Positions 22,948 through 34,661 of a stretch of 64,000 nucleotides of DNA are shown one piece after another. A program made the position numbers and the translations under genes. How positions within the stretch are numbered: the first letter of the stretch is position 1; each line of letters begins with the position of its first letter. This stretch comes from Chlorops oryzae (Eukaryota; Arthropoda; Insecta; Diptera; Chloropidae): the NCBI GenBank assembly GCA_020466095.1, contig CM035807.1, forward strand, positions 113,415,286 to 113,479,285. The letters are read 5' to 3'. Below the pieces are notes generated by a model. That model was given only the letters and a program-made list of their open reading frames with translations, made no database searches and was not told the origin of the DNA.

Positions 22948-23441
22948 AACTTTGATTTAGTGCTGCTAGATGGCGGAAAATTCCTCACATTTGAGGATTT
23001 TGCAGAGGCGGTAAATGTCAATTTTTAAAACTAGAATTTTGAAAAATATTATGAAAATAGGTCAAAAATTTGTAACACGCTTTTAAAGTGTATTTACTTG
23101 ATACGCTTTCTTATGGTCGCTATAAACGCTTGCATTAAAAGTGGGCTGACGTAGCACGAGTTTATTCGATACGGTGTTTGTTGTCTTATAAACAAGAAAA
23201 TTGATTTCGAATTATTTTATTCGGATTCGATTTCTATAGCATGCCCGATTAACTCGCAAGGCAAAATCGGAATTGATATCGCAGATCAGTGAGAAATCAA
23301 AATTTTCAATTTTATACCAATAATTTATAGTTTACGACCATAGTTTTTATATTTATCACAAAAAGTAAACACGTTTCGACATAAGGCTCGTGAAAAAAGT
23401 ACTCTAAATGAATGAATAATATGGAGGATTTTTTATTGATA
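22948..23441. other. Noncoding, 3' flank of minus-strand gene
   Basis: Unique AT-rich sequence following the repeat pair, with no exon, repeat family or regulatory site that I can support. It leads into the poly(A) signal of the neighbouring gene. Confidence 0.4.
23432..23437 (-). promoter_or_regulatory. Poly(A) signal AATAAA
   Basis: On the minus strand AATAAA begins only 4 nt after the TAA stop of the gene at 23442-24150, implying a very short 3' untranslated region. It supports the predicted strand and stop. Confidence 0.65.
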
Positions 23442-24150
23442 TTAGCGATAATTGTCATCATACTGTATGTATTCGTTCACGTCTTCTTCGTCGGGCATTT
23501 CAGAGACATCCAAGTCGGCAACGGAGCTTTTGGGCTCTTCCAACTGATACAAATGATACAGTTTTCGAACACGATTCACAGTAATACATGAGAAAACTGT
23601 CAGAATAAAAAAAAAACAATATTTTTTTCCTTTGAATACTAGAACTAAAAAAAGATGGAAGTCTCACCTCTGCCCACCCAGAGCAACACTTCAAATGGCC
23701 AGAAAATATCAACTTGTAGCGAATAGAAAAATAAAGAATAAAGTATATCGTACGATACATTCAAAATGGCAATCATCGACCACATATGCAAGTATGATAA
23801 CTGCTTCTGTTAAAGTGAAAACAACAATGATTAAAAGAAAACCATGGGAAAAGATCTCTCACTTACTTCCAATATGCCATAATACAATGCCATCGCAGCT
23901 GATATGTCATAGATATCCAAGGCTGACATAATTAAAGCAAGCAAAATACTATCATCATAGACTGGAAAAATTGTGAGACAAATGAGTCCGAAGAACATTC
24001 AAAAAAGTTTTCGATTATTTTCTTACTCAAGAATCTTGTCATCAGATCTGTTCGAAAATTCATGATCACAAGCAAAGTGATGGCTCTCAGCGCTACGAAA
24101 AGTATGTGTACCGAAAGGAGTACTAAGCAGACAAATGCCAATTCTAGCAT
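23442..24150 (-). CDS. Four-TM insect tetraspan-like protein, 170 aa
   Basis: Four exons join into one 170-residue frame: 24150-24027, 23961-23867, 23806-23668 and 23596-23442. Introns are 65, 60 and 71 bp, all GT-AG with donors GTAAGA, GTAAGT and GTGAGA, in phases 1, 0 and 1. The protein starts MLELAFVCLV and has hydrophobic segments near residues 3-30, 46-66, 77-101 and 105-124. A polar tail follows, with YHLYQLEE and an acidic end EMPDEEDVNEY. No cleavable signal or enzymatic motif is visible. Size, four membrane spans and a short cytoplasmic Tyr/Glu tail resemble the insect-only DUF4728/pasiflora-type small tetraspans, some of which act at septate junctions; that match is inferred from layout. 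It lies 272 bp downstream of a similar gene on the same strand. Confidence 0.85.
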
Positions 24151-24422
24151 TTTTTAACTTCCAATTTAATTTTGAGAAGAGCGAAAAAAAGTTTTACTAC
24201 AAGAAAAACTAAATAAAGTCTATAGACTTGAGAAGTGACATTTAATATGAAATATACTCGACGAAATATTCAAAAAAAAAAGAGGAGCGGCGTTCTGACA
24301 TTTGAAATGAAAAATAAAATAAAAAATTTTTATTTATAATTTTATACATTACACTGTGACCTTCACCTTATTGTAAAATTCGCCAACGCGAGCAGTCGAA
24401 ACTTTCCTCAATTCGAGGCAAT
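24151..24422 (-). promoter_or_regulatory. Intergenic spacer between paired genes
   Basis: This 272-bp spacer should hold the 3' end of the upstream gene (AATAAA at 24329-24334) and the promoter of the downstream gene. TGACATTT occurs twice, about 60 bp apart (24236 and 24297), with similar following bases. I see no clear TATA or TCAGT initiator. The two genes could alternatively share a transcript. Confidence 0.4.
24329..24334 (-). promoter_or_regulatory. Poly(A) signal AATAAA
   Basis: Minus-strand AATAAA about 90 nt after the TGA stop of the gene at 24423-25026. Its presence between the two genes favours separate transcripts. Confidence 0.55.
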
Positions 24423-25026
24423 TCAATGGGCTTCCCTCATAGCAATGAACTCAATGCCAACAAAGGCGAAGAAACCAACGCAAATCACTACAAAAAAAAT
24501 CATAAAAATTCGAATTCGCCGGCGGCTTATCCAATTAACCTGAAAATGTGTAATGATGAACCACTCCACTCGATGAATCTTCGCCAAGAGATCTATAAAC
24601 TGCCACTGCCAGAGTAAACATCGTAAAGATGCCGTGCCATATGAGAAACCCGTAAACCAATTTTCTTTTTTGCTGAAAGCCGGAACAACCAGTTTAGAAC
24701 TCCCCGATCAACTTATAAATTATCAAAACTCTCACCTCATGTAGCCCGATAATCAAAACGATCGCCGCAAAGGTGCTGATGGATACTAAACAGCTATTTA
24801 TCCAGTAAAACCACTGCGGTTCCGGAGCGTCTGTTTCAACAAGACGGAGAAAGAGAGAAGAATTCAATGAATGAAAATAGAACCCACACTAACGATTTCA
24901 CTCACAAACGATAATATCCGGATCAGTTGCATACGATTCATCGAGAAGATCGAAATACGTCAGCACAAGAAATACTAGTAATATGAAATAAGCATAACTC
25001 AGAATAACGGTCGATGTACGTCGCAT
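24423..25026 (-). CDS. Four-TM insect tetraspan-like protein, 137 aa
   Basis: Exons 25026-24906, 24830-24736, 24672-24540 and 24487-24423 join into a 137-residue frame ending at TGA. Introns are 75, 63 and 52 bp, GT-AG, with donors GTGAGT, GTGAGA and a weaker GTTAAT. Phases are 1, 0 and 1, and exon 2 is 95 nt, exactly as in the downstream gene. The protein begins MRRTSTVILS. It has four hydrophobic segments near residues 7-27, 47-70, 76-99 and 113-132, with a polar loop (DESYATDPDI, then APEPQW) after the first. The C-terminus is short (AMREAH), without the acidic tail of its neighbour. No known motif. It is likely a tandem paralogue of the 170-residue protein. The 3' splice of the last intron is the least certain part. 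The frame stays open a little upstream of the ATG, where a T-rich AG could be a 3' splice site. Confidence 0.8.
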
Positions 25027-25799
25027 TTTGATAGAAAAATACCCTAAAGCCCTAATACAAAAAGCTAAAAAAAAAAAATAAATAGAAATTTATTCTGATC
25101 AAGAAAATTTGCACCAGTTTCAAAAATTTTCAAAGCCTTATCTCAAATTTCGAGAAACAGAGACCTGATTTGATAAATTTTTTTTTTCAAAAAGTTAATT
25201 TTGAACTTTTGGTTGACAGCAAGGTTGCCACTTAAAAATAAAAAAAATCTACCAAAACCTGGAAAAATCTACCAATTTAATAAAAGTACTACCAATTTCG
25301 ATTTTCAATTTTTATTTAAAAAAAATATATATAAAAAGAAAAAAATAAAATAAACCATTCAAACTTAACAAAAATTAACAAAAGTAATTGAGATGAATTG
25401 AGTGATGGGTTGATACCGATACAAAATATCGGGCATCGCTCCTTTAAGGTCTAAGCACACGCGACGCGCTTAAGTTGAACATAAAACAACAATGAACGAG
25501 CGCTCGACGCCTGACGTATTCTATGGGACAAAGCATTACAATGAAACCATCGACAATTGTATCGATTATGAATATTAGTATTTAAAAACTACCATACTAC
25601 CAAAATCGATAAAAAAAATTTTTAAAATACCAAGTTTGGTAGAAAACTACCAACCGTGGTTGACAGTGAAAGCTAAATCGTGACAAATCGAAAAATATTA
25701 GAAATCTGGCAACACGTTATACGAAATCGTTTTATTTCGTCAGAAGTGGTCAAATAGGCCTAGTCAGACCTGTTGAATAATGATTGTTATTGAAATATT
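25027..25799. other. AT-rich flank with CTACCAA words
   Basis: This should contain the promoter or 5' leader of the minus-strand gene starting at 25026; an AATCAGGTC on that strand is the only initiator-like site I see. From about 25240 to 25650 the word CTACCAA/CTACCA recurs about six times, with a reversed TTGGTAG, suggesting a decayed small repeat. No other gene seen. Confidence 0.35.
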
Positions 25800-26300
25800 T
25801 AGGTTCCTGCTTCCCCTAGGACGCTTACAGGCATGGTTCCCCCGGGGACCCTACCCAAACCTTCACATATGGTCATGCATCATCAGTCTGGTCTCATGCG
25901 GACCGGTGTAACGGAGTCTTACCGGTTAAGACCCACCATACCCTTTCTCTCTTCATTGGATTTATTCCTCCCTGGGACCGCTTTGCCTATTTTTCTTGGG
26001 GAAAACGGATGGTATATTGGGATCCTATGGGTGCAGTCTACGAAAGGATGAAAATATGACCGAAATACATATTTCAACATATGCTACAATGAGGATCAGG
26101 AGCACCTGTGCTGGTAAGGTATTTATTCCAGATCTTTACGAGGGTCCCTTGAGGCTATGATCAAGGGTTTTGTTACGTCAATTCTAGCATTTATGATAAA
26201 ATGTGTTCGGTGAGCAGGCAGTGGCATCCCCAGTTTCTGTTGGCACTCTGTATCATCGAGTTACGTCCACCGGGCTGGTATCAATGTAGAACAACACTAA
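25800..26300. other. GC-richer block of unknown origin
   Basis: About 500 bp are clearly richer in G and C than the sequence on either side, with words such as TTCCCCCGGGGACCC and CATGCGGACCGGTGTAACGG. A plus-strand frame of 72 residues (25833-26051) starts at a GTG/ATG region and has no recognisable domain. The pattern is what one sees when a decayed coding element, such as a retroposon, is inserted into AT-rich DNA. I cannot identify it. Confidence 0.35.
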
Positions 26301-29300
26301 CCAATCCAACGATTAAAGATCACATTACTTTTTCCTTTTGATTCAAAACCAAGTGAACCAAGAATGTTGCTTGTATGGGAAAACTGGGCAATTTCTTTTA
26401 AAAGAACCCCATCGAGGATACTAAAGCTTCTTGAGGAAAATGGCATTCTTTCTTTAAATTTTCACTTATGCCACTTTTGGAGAATATCTCCAAAATTAAG
26501 GCAAATTCCTGATCCTTAAAAGATTTCAAAACCTATTCAAAGGGAATTTCGAGCAGGAGTCAGCAATGAATTATCCGATTTGAAGAAAACATCCCTCTAA
26601 GACTTTTTGTCACATAGTTGTAAGATCAGTCAAGACATTTCGATTCCATAGGCCTTTAAATCAGAGGTGGGCAATGTCAATGCAAGCAATTTGTGCGATT
26701 GTATTGGTTACGCGTAAAAGCTCTTTTGTTGATAGATAATTCGGCAAACAACTGATTGACAGTCGCGAACAGGGCTGCCAGTAAGAGAAGTCGCTAAACA
26801 AACGAAAATACCTCTAAATTTTAGAGTCTTAAACAGCCAAATTTTTTATCCAACTGGCGAATTAATAGCCAACATTACCCTTACGGCTCACTTGACTTCT
26901 ACAATTTATATTTTCAAGCTGACTTCCTTCATTTAAACATTCATGCAATCAGAGTATATACCACGACCTCCTTACATTTCCTGTTTTTTCTAAAAAAAAT
27001 CCTTGTGGGTTTTTTGATTTCGGAAAATTTTGAAAAGGGGTTTTTAATAATTTTAAGGGGTTTTTTTCTCGGAAAAATATGGCACCACTAAGCAAAAACA
27101 GGACTGTCCCGTATGTGTGAAAGCACAAAAGCTCATCATGTGTGCGCGTGAAAGCTTCGCTCGCGAGCCTCTCTGCTTTAAACCAATCCATATTTTTACA
27201 AAAATTCATCAAATTTTTCCTTTCATCGGAATCTTAAAAATCTATCACGAGCTGGTAAAAACTTTTCTGTAATCTGCCGTCATTACCAATTATGTAAATT
27301 TTACCTCAAATAAAAAATAAAAAAAATTAAACTTCACTCAAAGAGAAAAAGGGAAAATGCTGTAAACTTTGAAGTAAAGTTTTCAATTAAAAACAAAGGA
27401 CATTTGTGCACGATTAAGAAGCTATACATGCTATTTGAGCGACATCGTAAAAACAAAATAATAAAAAAAAAAAAACTTTGAGGAATAACCCCACCGAGTA
27501 GTAGGTAGGCGAAATTTTTTTTTTTCTTAAATCAACAACGAAAATGTGGAATTCAACATTTTACTTTGGCCGCGAGAGTTTTTTAAGCACTGTTACAGGT
27601 CAATGCATAACAAGGACACTAATTGACGACGGAAGCTCAACTCATACGTACGCATGCACAGCGTGTTTGCGCATGAAGCGTTTTACGTTTTAGCCTCTGC
27701 TGCTGCTCTTGCCTGATGGTTTGCTGGCTTGGCTGGCTTTTCCTTGGGACTTCAGCTTGCTGTCGGCAGTCAAGCATGACATTACCTTGCATAATTATAT
27801 GGGTAATTCTCTCACCTTAACTTTAATTTACTTTTTTTTTCCTTTATTTTTTTTTTTACTCGCAAACTTATTTGCATAGCCCATTGTCCGCTGCTGGGAT
27901 TTCTTTTTTTTTTTACAAAATTTACTTCGCCTTTAAGTGAACAGAAAATAACTTAAACTTAAAACAAAGGTTTTTTTTCTAACAATGTCCTTAGGTCGAA
28001 CTGAAAGTTAACTGTATTTGAGGGGTTCAAAATACACTTATAGAAAATCTCAAAAAGTGCATTGAAAGGATGCCCGGAATTGCAATTAATTGAAGTTAAA
28101 ATCGACCAAAAATAAATGGTAATTTAGAGTAATTTAAGTGAAGTGCTTAACTTGGCTCTAAAATATATCGAAAATTCTTCTTAAAAATCTCTCTTTGGAG
28201 GAATAAAATGTCAATTGAGATGAATTGAAATTTAGGAGTGGGTGGGAAAAAGAGAAATTCGATTTTTTTTGATTATTCTTGTGACCCTATTTTTTTAAAG
28301 AATGAGTGAAAGGGTGGGACACTAACTACTGTCGACTGAAATGGGAATTATTCAATTACAAGCACCTTTCCTGTCTTGCTATTCGACTTTGGATTAATTA
28401 TTGTATTTCGTGACTGACGGCATTTCGAACGATCAATCAATTTGGCTAACAGTCTAGCAATATTTCATCCAATCAATCATTTATATAACAAGGTTTATTG
28501 CTGTGAAATTGCTATCGTAGCGAATTTCTGAGAAAAGAGCATACATTTTTCTCGTTAATGATATCAAGGAAATTAAAATAAAATATAAAAAAAATAATCA
28601 ATTTTGCACATCGTGAGAATAACACTTTATCAGTTTCTAAATGATGATTGGGAAGCTGGAATTGCTGAATTTCGCTTACGCAGTGTAATAACACATACCA
28701 CTGAATAATGAGAGTCCTTTCATGCAATAATTGAAATAGGAAAATTAAGCCTTCGATGATTAACAAAGTATCAAAATCCAACCAATCCCAATCTAGAGTG
28801 GACGCAATGATAAATTCAACCTTCTCAGAAAATGAAAATTAATCATAAAGGAACACGAAAAGTTATTAGTTTTATTAAGGCTATAAGAGCGCCATGACCT
28901 AAACGGTATTTCGTGAAGGCAATGTTCTCTTAGAGTTGGTTTGGAGACTGTTTGCGAAGCTTAGCATTTCCCAGGAACTAAAAAGACAAATATCTCATTA
29001 TCATTAGATTAGTTTTTGTAGCGTCTAGGACATTCGGAAGGATATTTTTGCCTTCCTTCAGTCCCGCTTGAATTCAAATCGAGACCTCGAGTGGAGCGCA
29101 ATTCAAAGAATAAATTCTCATATGTTAAAACTTCATCAATATTATGAAGAAATACAAGAAAATATAAGGAATCCGAAGAGTTGTGAGGATGTGTCAATGA
29201 GAGCAGCCGCCCAATATTTCAATTTTTATAAAGGTTTTCTTTCTATTTCGGGCCTTGGGTGCCGAAATGTCTTCGGTCCGCCACTGCAAGAAAAATATTT

Positions 29301-29924
29301 TCATCAAAATAATGCCACACCCTAGAAGAAAATATAGAGAATTATCAAGAAGAGTGGGTGAGACTTGCAAGAAGAATTAATGGAAGGAGCCTCAGAGAAT
29401 CCAACACCTGATCAAATTTATCTCATCCTTCTTGATTCCACGCTTACCTTGCGAGCTTTGTCTCTGTAATCTACTTGAAGCTTCCCAGTTCACTCCTCAG
29501 CGATTGCAGGCGAGATAGAAAGCGAAAAAATTCCATTCACCGAAACGAACAAAAAAAAACGAAAAGTAACACTTCAATTCTAAGAAGGAAATGTCATCAA
29601 TTTAAAGCTCATTAATATTTATCGCTTAAGTACTTTCGAAAACTTTTGCTTTTGAATTCTGCAAGCAGCCTAAAGCTCAAAGCGATGAATAAAAATTCAA
29701 ATGCGTATAACTTTGAACAATCACATATAAGCAGTCAGGCCTTTGTGGGGAAAAAAGTTTCGAAAGCAAAGTTTCTGGGAGTGACAGAGGAAAATGAAAA
29801 GCCAAAAAAAAACCAAAAACAAAAAAAAAACATTCAATTTCACAGAATTTCAATGTACGCTACATTCGTTCGATTGATAAAATTGAGCATAAAATTAAAC
29901 TTCATTGAAACTGATTTCCAAAAA
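26301..29924. other. Noncoding stretch
   Basis: AT-rich unique sequence with T runs at 27508, 27831-27859 and 27904. Short frames at 26949-27212, 28512-28781, 29009-29325 and 29646-29942 have no domain features, lie partly in A/T runs and often lack an ATG. No gene called. Confidence 0.4.
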
Positions 29925-30775
29925 AAAAAAATAAATAAATAAATTATTAAAAAAATATATAAAAAAAAAATAAAAACAATAAAAAATATTATTATAAAAA
30001 ATTTTTAAATTAAAAAATTAAAATTAAAAAAAAATTATTAATAAAAAAATAAAAATTAATTAAAAAATTTTAAAAGAAAACATTCGGAAAAAAATTTTTT
30101 AAAAAAATATTTAAAAAATATTAAAAAATATAAAATAATAAAAAAAATATATAAGTACAAAAATAAAAAAAAAATTTTTTTAATTAAAAAAATTTTATAA
30201 ATAAACATTTCGATAAAAAAAAAATTTTTTTAATTAAAAAACAAATATTTAAAAAAATTATTAAAAAAAATATATACTTAAAAAATAAAAAAAATTTTTT
30301 AATTAAAAAATAAATTAAAATAAAAATCTCGGAAAAAAAATTTTAAAAAAATTAAAAATAATATAAAAAAAATATTTAAAAAATTAAAAAAATATTTAGA
30401 AAAATTAAAAAAAAAATTTCCAAATTAAAAAAAAAATTATTTTAATTAAAAAAAAATTTAAAATAAAAATTTTAAAAAAAAATTTTTTTTAATTAAAAAA
30501 AAAATATTTAAAAAAATGTATACTTAAAAAAATATACAAAATAATTTTTTTTAATTAGAAAAAAAACTTTTTTAAAAATTTAAAAAAAATTTTAAAAATA
30601 AAAATCTCGGAAAAAAAATTTTTTTTTAATTAAAAAAAATATAAAAAAATATTTAAAAAATTAAAAAAATTAAAAAAATTAAAAAAAATATAAAAATTAA
30701 AAAAAAATGTTTTTAAATTAAAAAAAATTTTTTTTTTAAATTTAACAAGTTTTTTAAAAATAAAAAAAAAATGAG
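29925..30775. repeat. A/T low-complexity tract
   Basis: About 850 bp almost wholly of A and T, with recurring AATTAAAAAAA-TTTTT blocks and a spaced CTCGGAAAAAAA word (30326, 30604). The blocks are self-complementary, so the tract could form many small hairpins or unwind easily. It has no coding content. Confidence 0.9.
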
Positions 30776-31048
30776 AAAAAACAAGATTTCCAGGACCTTC
30801 AAAGCAGGTGTGAATTGAAATTTTATGTCAATCCAGAAATTCGTTCTAAAGTCTTTTATCACACCTTTTCGATCTTGGTTGGTGGTTGGTTGAAGTGGAT
30901 GCCACTTAGGCGTTTATCGGCATTGTGATACCACAATTAGTTTTTTCTTGTGTTTGTGCGTGTGTATGTCTTTTTTTTATGTAGTGTGCCCCTAACATGC
31001 GATTTTTGAAAACCAGTGCTAGGCTTGGAACATTACACTCCGTTTCGC

Positions 31049-31124
31049 CTGTGCGGGAATCGAACCTCGGACCCTGGGATCAAGAGCATAGCACGCATCC
31101 TACGCTTATCCCAGAGCCACTTTC
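31049..31124 (-). repeat. tRNA-like sequence (tRNA pseudogene or SINE)
   Basis: On the minus strand TGGCTCTGGGATAAGCGTAG resembles a tRNA D-arm/A box and GGTTCGATTCCC is a perfect B box, 53 nt apart. That spacing fits tRNAs with a long variable arm. Acceptor strands do not pair, so it is not a functional tRNA. It is probably a SINE or pseudogene. The plus-strand frame at 30997-31185 is a by-product. Confidence 0.55.
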
Positions 31125-32776
31125 GATCTTAAAACAAAAAGAAAAAAAAACTAATGCAAGTATTTATGTATGCCGCGTGCTGTGATACACTGCCCACCTG
31201 ATTCCCTACATAGGCCATTAATTTTTAAAAGGCAAATTTAAACCATTACAGCTCGTTTTCTCAAGTACTCTACAGGAGGAAAAAAAAATTCAAAAAACAC
31301 ATGTTCACCTTAACACCCTCTCCTCACCTTTCCCTAATGGAGTTATAAAACTTTTCCAAGAGTCTCTGTAGGCATTGCTACTTCTTAACTTGCACCGTAA
31401 TTTACCAATCTCGATTCTTTTCGAGAATAATTTTTTTTTCCATTTTACTCCACGCTCGGTTGTAGGTTTATACAAAAAGTTTTCTAATGAAAATTTCGTT
31501 GTCTCCGGCTCTTAAGACCGGCCTCTCAATGGCAATTTTATTTTCTACACTTTTTTTTACTTCTTTCTGCATTTTTTTTCATTCTTTCTCTGTCTTTTTT
31601 TTTTGTCCTCATAAAGGTCTAAAGACCCAGCAGCATTAACTTGCGGAAACGCAAGGACGAATGATGAAGAGCAGAACGAATACGAGTGGGAAGAAAAAAA
31701 AAAGAAAAGGGAAATGCGATGCTCCTAAGTGGGGTATGAAGTGACTTTGAAATATTGTCAAGTGTAATTAGAATATGTTTTTTTTTATTTAAAAAAAAAA
31801 ATTTTTTTTTTTCCTTCCGAAAACAAGGCGCGACTAAGCATGTTCTCTGGTGCTTGTAACGGTGTGTGCCCAAACGGGGAGTGCGAAAAAAGCGCAAGAG
31901 GAAAAGGGATAAGAACAACAAAAACTCAGTGAGATAATTACGAGTAGCGCGCTAAGCTGCCTAGCCTCGGCTAATACACTCTTCTGTCGCTGTGTCTTTT
32001 TCCATACAAAAAGGAAAATGCATGCCAGACGCTTAATTACGACCGCGATGAACGTTTAGGCCGTCCTGTTTTTTTGAAGGCATTTTGGACTGCAATTTGT
32101 CAAGAACAGAAAGGGGGAGGAGGGTTGGTCTTTACAGAAGGAAAACGAATTTATGTATAAATGTGGGACCGAAAAATAAAGAAATTTTTAATCTTGTTCA
32201 AACAATGAAGATTTTGTCGCCGCCATTTTAAAGTGCAGACAATGCTCGAGCACTGAGACACGTCATCACTCGAGACATCACGGAATAGTATGACACAGAC
32301 TGTTTACGTTTACGTTTACGTTCTCATTGTCATGAGTCTAATTCACTCGGGATGATTCCTTGGTAGACATTTATTAAATCCGACTTGGAATTGTGAAAAG
32401 CATTTTGAGGTTTTGAAAGCCTTTATCAGAAGAGCCTGTAATCAAATTATGTCTTGTGTTGCAGACATAAGGATCATTGTACTTTGTGCTACATTATGAT
32501 AAAAAATTTATTTCAAGGAATTTAATTTCAATTCTTTTCTTCGGAAACGGAGTTCATTGGCGCGGCGTCTACTTGGCTGAAGAGTCCCGCAAGATGAGAC
32601 AAGTCGAAGACAGTCAAAGTGAATAAATCGGTTCATTTCAGACAGGTACTCGACAGCGTTGGGATTTATTGGGAATTTTCCGTTTTTTTTTTATGACATT
32701 TATACATACATATGTGAATTTTAAATTAAAATATTTCGATTATTTTACACCTTGATATCGATAAATAAATATATAA
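31125..32776. other. Noncoding stretch
   Basis: AT-rich sequence with T and A runs at 31424-31430, 31594-31604 and 31778-31812. GCCGCCATTTT near 32219 resembles a Pho/YY1 core but is too short to call. No gene recognised. Confidence 0.4.
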
Positions 32777-32944
32777 GGGGTATTCACAAAGGTGGGTTAA
32801 ACAAGTTTGGAAAGTCGGAAAATCGGAAAATTGCGACTTCTTAAAATTTTTTTAGCTTTTTTTGTTTCTTGGACAACTTTTTTAAGGAGATAAAATTTTC
32901 CGATTTTCCGACTTTATTATTTTTTGACCCCTTTGTGAATACCC
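32777..32944. mobile_element. GGGTATTCACAAAGG inverted-repeat MITE
   Basis: The 168-bp element starts GGGGTATTCACAAAGG and ends CCTTTGTGAATACCC. A second inner inverted pair (AAAGTCGGAAAATCGGAAAA and TTTTCCGATTTTCCGACTTT) extends the fold. It would form a long hairpin. No clear target duplication, so the superfamily is open; PIF/Harbinger is one possibility. No protein. Confidence 0.8.
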
Positions 32945-33086
32945 TTTTTGTAGAAAATGATTTTACACCGACAATGGCATTCAGAGAGCTCATTAATGTT
33001 TTTTATTTATATTCCTAAAAAGAAAATATAAACATTATTCCCCGGATATGAGCATCATCAGATGTTAAAAGCAAAATTATCCTTAT

Positions 33087-34123
33087 ACACAGAAAGACTT
33101 TTGTGCGTAAATACAACCAATTTTTTAATCAATATATCAAATTCGTTGTTAAATCTCAGCCTATCATACATTTTATGTTAACAAATCGTTTAATGGGGAC
33201 AATTACTCGAAGTATTAACACTCAATAAAAATTTTCAAACAACGATTTGTAATATCAACAACGAAGGTATTAATAAAAATCAATCAATTATTTTAAATAA
33301 ATAAAAAAAGGAAAAAATTTCTCATCTTCATATTCCATAATAAAAATTTGAGTCTGCAAAGTCAGTTTACGGAAGATAATTATACATTATAACATCATAA
33401 ACATATGTGAGCTAATTTTTGATTATTTTGTCCCTTTTTATTTGTAAGTCCGCATAAAGCTAATGAGAATTTTAGAAATATTTTTATATGCACTTTCGAA
33501 AATTTCAAACAAAAATAGCTCATATATGCTTATGATGTTATAGTGTATAATTACCAGGGCTCGGATATATATGCATATATAAATTTAAAACATACTTTAT
33601 GGAGTAAAAATAAATTTAAGATTCAAATAGATTTTTAACTTCAATTTAAATTTTTTTGAAGGTAGAAAAGCCGTTTGAATTTCAACTTCACTAGACTTAT
33701 TCGCAAAATGTTGGTAAGAAAAGTTTTTCCCCCAAAAGTATGCTTTAAATTTATAAATTCATATATATTCGAGCCCGGTTATTATACATTATAACATCAT
33801 GAAAATATGTGAGCTAATTTTTGATTATTTTGTCTCTTCTTGTATGTAAGTCCGCATAAAGCTAATGAGAATTTTAGAAAAATATTTAGAAAAAATATTT
33901 TTTTTTTAAATTTCAAACAAAAGTTTTGTCAAGTGTTAATAATTTTGGTATTTAATACAATAAAATAATCAACCAAATTTTTGTTCAAATTTTAATGCCA
34001 CGAACTTTTCCCGAGTTTCGTGATTTATTTGAAATTTTTAATTGGGATAATTAAAAAACCGATGAATCGATTTTAACAAACGCCATTAATTGGAATTTTT
34101 CGTAGCCAGTTTTTCTGTGCAGG
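33087..34123 (+). mobile_element. Family Z element, copy 1
   Basis: The element begins CACAGAAAGACTTTTGTGCG and ends GCCAGTTTTTCTGTG; the outer 10 bases are inverted. It is the reverse complement of 36058-37112 over about 1 kb. Internally, the segment with ACATATGTGAGCTAATTTT and AAGTCCGCATAAAGCTAATG occurs twice as direct repeats (about 33373 and 33781), flanking a hAT-like MITE at 33555-33777. No coding capacity was found. Confidence 0.8.
33555..33777. mobile_element. hAT-like MITE, copy 4 (inside Z copy 1)
   Basis: It starts CAGGGCTCGGATATATATGC and ends ATATATTCGAGCCCG, one base lost from the terminus. The interior matches the other hAT-like MITEs. Instead of a direct 8-bp duplication the flanks are mirror-like (ATAATTAC and GTTATTAT), so the target duplication is lost or the sequence was reshaped after insertion. 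Confidence 0.8.
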
Positions 34124-34661
34124 TAGCTTATTCTATCCCAAAACGAAATTAAAAGGTAAGAGATTAAAATCATTTACTTGATTGAACAAAAAATTCGATG
34201 GCGTACACCTCTAATTCCCATACAAATGCATGTAAATGCATAAGGGTCCGGCCAGGCACCAAGTGAAAATATGTGCCTGTGCGAGGGCACACGAACGATT
34301 GGGGGAAAAGGATCATTTTGGGATCATTTCTATGGGAAGTCCACTCAAGAAAATATCTCAACACTGCTACTAGATGGTCGACCAAAAAAATCCTCGCTTT
34401 AACAGCAAAAAGCTTAGTTTAACAGGTCGAATGTCTTCCTATCTTAGCTTGGCAGGTTCCTCCATAAAAAGAAATTCGAATAAATTTCAATTTTAAATAT
34501 TTATTTTTCAATTGCAACGAGCGACAAAGCCAACTATCCAGCTAATAAAGATATTTGTATTAAATTTTCCTTTTCCTCTCTGAGAGCTTCGAAAGCATGT
34601 TGGTATCGGCGATAAAATCGTGATATGAGCGAACAACCTGTAGTATTTTCTTATTTTATAG
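34124..34661. other. Spacer inside the inverted Z pair, left part
   Basis: Unique sequence with a minus-strand 71-residue frame (34170-34385) that shows no domain. It precedes the candidate exon and could be an intron if that exon is real. Confidence 0.35.
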
